Assembly: GCF_013201665.1 (NCBI RefSeq)
Contig: NZ_CP053840.1
Span: 806,001-870,000 of the forward strand
Length of the DNA: 64,000 nt
Direction of reading: 5' to 3'
Origin: Arcobacter venerupis
GTDB taxonomy: Bacteria; Campylobacterota; Campylobacteria; Campylobacterales; Arcobacteraceae
The notes under the pieces were generated by a model. It was not told the DNA's origin. It saw only the letters and a list, made by a program, of their open reading frames with translations, and made no database searches. Position numbers and translations under genes: made by a program. Shown here one piece after another: positions 61,190 to 64,000 of the stretch (the stretch's first letter is position 1; the number at the start of each line of letters is the position of its first letter).

Positions 61190-61789
61190 ATGGCACCAAG
61201 AGTTGATAAAGAACAAAGAAGAAGAGAAATAGCTATTTCGTGCATGGATTTAATAAATCAGGTGGGAATTAGAAAATTAACAGTTTCAGAAGCTGCAAAA
61301 ACAGCAGGAATTGGAAAAGGTACTATTTATGAGTATTTCGAAAATAAAGATGATATTGTTTTTGAAATAATTAATATAAATATTGAAAATTACCATAATG
61401 AATTTTTGGAAAATATAAAAGATATAAAAACAATAAAAGATAAAGTTTTTCTTTTTTTTAAATTTGTATTGGATGAAAGTGCTGAAAATCAAAAAGAGTT
61501 TAATGGTTATAAAGAGTATTTATCAGTTGTTTTAAGTGATGATAATCAATCAATGAAAAAATATAACAATAAATGTCATATTTTTTTTACAGAGCAATTG
61601 AAAAAGATTTTTCTTGAGGGAATTGAGAAAAAAGAATTAATACCAAAATCTTTAGATTTTGTAGACAGTTTGATTGTTTTTGAAAATGGTTTGACTTTAC
61701 TAAAAATGACTCAAGAGCATTTTGATGTAAGTAGCCTTTGCAAAAATTTTATAAATAATTTATTTGAATTAATAGAGGAAAAAAAATGA
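61190..61789 (+). CDS. TetR/AcrR family regulator of an efflux operon
   Basis: 199 residues; HTH REIAISCMDLINQVG, KLTVSEAAKTAGIGKGTIYEYFENKDDIVFEI with recognition helix GKGTIYEYF. First gene of the RND operon and likely repressor acting on the two TGACC palindromes. Its last codons overlap the next gene by four bases. Confidence 0.9.
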   Translation: MAPRVDKEQRRREIAISCMDLINQVGIRKLTVSEAAKTAGIGKGTIYEYFENKDDIVFEIININIENYHNEFLENIKDIKTIKDKVFLFFKFVLDESAENQKEFNGYKEYLSVVLSDDNQSMKKYNNKCHIFFTEQLKKIFLEGIEKKELIPKSLDFVDSLIVFENGLTLLKMTQEHFDVSSLCKNFINNLFELIEEKK

Positions 61790-62013
61790 TAAGTAGAAGA
61801 TATGAAAGAATAGTTTTCGCCTTTTTTATGGCGTTATTTATGAGTTTTATAATGAGCTTCATAATTACATATATAAATTTAGGTTTTGTTGAGATTTTTA
61901 TCACTAGCTGGTTAAATGCATGGGGGATTGCTTTTATTTGTGCCTTTCCTATAATTGTGGTTGTTGCACCAATAGTTCATAAAATTGTACATAAGTTAAT
62001 AGTAAAAATATAA
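61786..62013 (+). CDS. DUF2798 family small membrane protein
   Basis: 75 residues, two TM helices (FAFFMALFMSFIMSFIITYI, AWGIAFICAFPIIVVVAPIV) in the DUF2798 arrangement. Function unknown. Coupled to the TetR gene (4-base overlap) and 10 bases before the adaptor gene. Confidence 0.8.
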   Translation: MISRRYERIVFAFFMALFMSFIMSFIITYINLGFVEIFITSWLNAWGIAFICAFPIIVVVAPIVHKIVHKLIVKI

Positions 62014-62023
62014 GGAAATAAAA

Positions 62024-63094
62024 ATGATAAAAAAAATTAGTTTAGTCTTAGTATCTACTTTTTTAATGTTTTCAAATTTAAATGCAGCTGAGGCTGCACC
62101 TCAAGTTGCGTTAGTTGAAACTCAAGCATTAAAAACACAAGAAGTGAATGATTTACAAGAGTTTATAGGAACTGTGAATTTTGATAAAAAATCAAAGATT
62201 GCAAGTGAAAGTTCAGGTGTGGTAAAAAAGATAAATTTTGAAGTTGGACAAAAAGTTAAAAAAGATGATGTTTTAGTTCAAATAGATTCTGATATTTTAG
62301 ATGCACAAATCAAAGCTTCACAAGCTGCTGTGAATATGTATGAAGTTCAGTTAAAAAATACAAAGAAAAATTATGATAGATATGCTTCTTTAATTGGAAA
62401 AAATTCTATTTCACAAAAAGTTTTTGATGATGCAAAAGTTGAATATGATGTTGCAAATGAGAATCTTATTTCTTCAAAAGCAAGATTAAATGAGCTTAGT
62501 ATTCAAAAATCAAAAAAAGTTATAAAAGCTCCATATTCTGGTGTAATTGTTGAAAAAAATATAAATTTAAATGAATGGTTAGATCAAGGAAGTTTAGTAG
62601 CAACAATAGTAAATACAGAAGATTTAGAAATTGTTTTTAATCTTCCTATATCTTTTATTGGTGGATTAAAAAGTGGAGATGTTTATGATATAAATATTTC
62701 AGATGAAATCATTAAAGCAAAACTTTATGCTGCAATTCCAAGTGGGGATAAATTAACAAGAACTTTCCCTGTTAGATTCAAAGCAGATGCAGGAGATAAA
62801 TTCATTTTTGATGGAGCAAGTGCAAAAATTAATTTTGCAAAAGAGACAAAAAATAATGCGCTTGTAATAAATAGAGATGCAGTTATTAAAAGATTTAATA
62901 TGGATGTTGTTTTTGCTGTTGTAAATGATAAAGCTGTGATGATTCCTGTAAAAGTTACTACTTATTTTGGATTAAATGCTGCAATTACTGGCGAGGGATT
63001 AGTTGATGGAATGCAATTAGTTACAAAAGGAAATGAGCGAGTTTTCCCTGATATGGGTGTAAAAGTATTAAATAATAATACTGAAAACAAATAG
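62024..63094 (+). CDS. RND efflux periplasmic adaptor (membrane fusion protein)
   Basis: 356 residues with a signal peptide (LVLVSTFLMFSNLNAAEA). Lipoyl half motifs GTVNFDKKSKIASESSGVVKKINFEVGQKVKKDD in parts, a helical hairpin with ISQKVFDDAKVEYDVANENL, then KAPYSGVIVEKNINLNEWL and beta-barrel/membrane-proximal domains. It links the inner-membrane pump to an outer-membrane channel. Confidence 0.9.
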   Translation: MIKKISLVLVSTFLMFSNLNAAEAAPQVALVETQALKTQEVNDLQEFIGTVNFDKKSKIASESSGVVKKINFEVGQKVKKDDVLVQIDSDILDAQIKASQAAVNMYEVQLKNTKKNYDRYASLIGKNSISQKVFDDAKVEYDVANENLISSKARLNELSIQKSKKVIKAPYSGVIVEKNINLNEWLDQGSLVATIVNTEDLEIVFNLPISFIGGLKSGDVYDINISDEIIKAKLYAAIPSGDKLTRTFPVRFKADAGDKFIFDGASAKINFAKETKNNALVINRDAVIKRFNMDVVFAVVNDKAVMIPVKVTTYFGLNAAITGEGLVDGMQLVTKGNERVFPDMGVKVLNNNTENK

Positions 63095-63102
63095 GATAAA
63101 GC

Positions 63103-64000
63103 ATGGATTTAATAAAATTTTCAATTAAAAACCCTGTAACTATTATTGTTTCAGTTTTGATTGTGGTTTTATTTGGATTTATATCACTTGGTAATTTACC
63201 TTACCAATTAACTCCAAATGTTTCAAAACCTGAAATTAAAATTACAACAGTATGGCCAGGTGCTACGCCTTATGAAATAGAGCGAGAAATTATAGAAGAG
63301 CAAGAAGATGCTTTAAAAAGTTTAAATAATTTATTAGAATATGAATCTTCTTCAACAGATAATTCAGGAGAAGTAAAACTTACTTTTAAACTGGGAACTG
63401 ATATTAGAGTAGCACTTCAAGATGTTTCAAATAAACTAAATGAAGTTAGTTCTTATCCTGATAATGTAGATGAACCAATTATTGAAACTGCAACTGCAAG
63501 TCCAGTTATTTGGATGATGTTACAAACTTTAGATGATAATAAAAGAAATATTGATGAATATAGAACATATTTTAATAATGAAATAAAACCACTTATTAAA
63601 AGAGTTGATGGAGTTTCAGGAACTATGGATGGAGGTGGACGAGAGCAAGAGATGCAAGTTAATCTTGATGTAAATAAACTTGCAGCTTATAATCTTACAA
63701 TTCCACAAGTTATTGATATTTTACAAGCAGAGAATGTAGATATTTCTGCAGGAACTCAAAATATGGGTAGACGTTCATATAGAATTAGAACAGTACATAA
63801 ATTTTTATCACCTCAAGATATAAAAGATGTTATTTTAGTTTCAAATAGAGAACAAAGAGTAACAGTAGGCGATGTGGCAACAGTTGATTTTGGATATGAA
63901 ACTCCAAGTACAGTTGCTATGTTTTTTGGTAAAGATGGAATATTTTTAGGTGTTCAACCAAGTGCTGATGCGAATATTGTACAACTTACAAATGATGTAG
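63103..64000 (+). CDS. RND efflux permease, 5' part (cut by the window end)
   Basis: 299 codons are visible, open to the end. It starts MDLIKFSIKNPVTIIVSVLI, then LPYQLTPNVSKPEIKITTVWPGATPYEIE, the N-terminal TM1 and porter-domain entry of RND transporters, in pieces; AALQDVSNKL-type and GGGREQEMQV porter features follow. Starts eight bases after the adaptor, so it is its pump. Confidence 0.92.
   Translation, partial: MDLIKFSIKNPVTIIVSVLIVVLFGFISLGNLPYQLTPNVSKPEIKITTVWPGATPYEIEREIIEEQEDALKSLNNLLEYESSSTDNSGEVKLTFKLGTDIRVALQDVSNKLNEVSSYPDNVDEPIIETATASPVIWMMLQTLDDNKRNIDEYRTYFNNEIKPLIKRVDGVSGTMDGGGREQEMQVNLDVNKLAAYNLTIPQVIDILQAENVDISAGTQNMGRRSYRIRTVHKFLSPQDIKDVILVSNREQRVTVGDVATVDFGYETPSTVAMFFGKDGIFLGVQPSADANIVQLTNDV

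Overview
The window looks like chromosome of a free-living or host-associated Campylobacterota bacterium of the Arcobacter group. The DNA is strongly A+T-rich, with AAA/TTT-rich codon use, short intergenic gaps and TATAAT-type -10 boxes without clear -35 boxes. Gene content fits too: NnrS, MsrPQ, a Sox thiosulfate-oxidation cluster, LapD/LapG, Cys-rich Sel1 proteins, and a lon-bamD-proC-pseudopilin neighbourhood that, from memory, resembles the Campylobacter jejuni transformation-gene (ctsT) region. This assignment is inference from gene content; no rRNA or tRNA gene is visible.

Layout. 0-5 kb: the tail of a CvfB-like S1 protein, thiol peroxidase with a Cys-rich tail, a Sel1 protein, NnrS and MsrPQ (oxidative/nitrosative stress). 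4.9-8.3 kb: a PotD/NspS-like binding protein overlapping a Cache/HD-GYP phosphodiesterase. 8.5-10.3 kb: amt-PII. 10.3-10.5 kb: a candidate small RNA behind 11-bp-phased direct repeats. 10.6-13.9 kb: a UvrD-type helicase and a cation/proton antiporter. 14.1-23.7 kb: soxCDXYZA plus a small unknown gene, then soxB and accessory genes (cytochrome c-thioredoxin fusion, MOSC, DsrE-like, alpha/beta hydrolase). 23.8-29.1 kb: DJ-1/PfpI, a degenerate HD-GYP protein, a rhodanese and valS. 29.2-30.9 kb: an HNH nuclease gene running into a non-coding island of palindromes and nested inverted repeats. 30.9-35.5 kb: NIPSNAP, an AlaX-like editing protein, a 33-residue Lys-rich protein, TetR-MATE, FKBP and a lipoprotein.

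35.4-41.1 kb is an accessory block: a decayed gene followed by a putative surface-glycan transferase, flippase, sulfotransferase-like protein and methyltransferase. It is bracketed by a nearly identical 65/66-bp direct repeat derived from the 3' end of the lipoprotein gene. 41.2-48.9 kb: a small membrane protein, an RND permease, the LapD/LapG adhesin-control pair and an MFS transporter. 48.9-56.1 kb: rdgB, three overlapping pseudopilin-like genes behind proC, then bamD, lon and a rhomboid protease. 56.1-61.0 kb: small zinc-binding proteins, a LMW phosphatase, a methyltransferase, a SatD-family/membrane-protein pair preceded by three 29-bp iterons, and SelO. 61.1-64.0 kb: a TetR-controlled RND efflux operon cut by the window end.

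The most promising candidates for an undescribed system are (i) the SatD-like protein, whose sequence pattern resembles a class III nucleotidyl cyclase, with its multi-TM partner and iteron operator; (ii) the direct-repeat-bounded surface-glycan block; and (iii) the unannotated RNA with OmpR/PhoB-like phased repeats upstream. All functional assignments come from reading motifs by eye; no database search was run.
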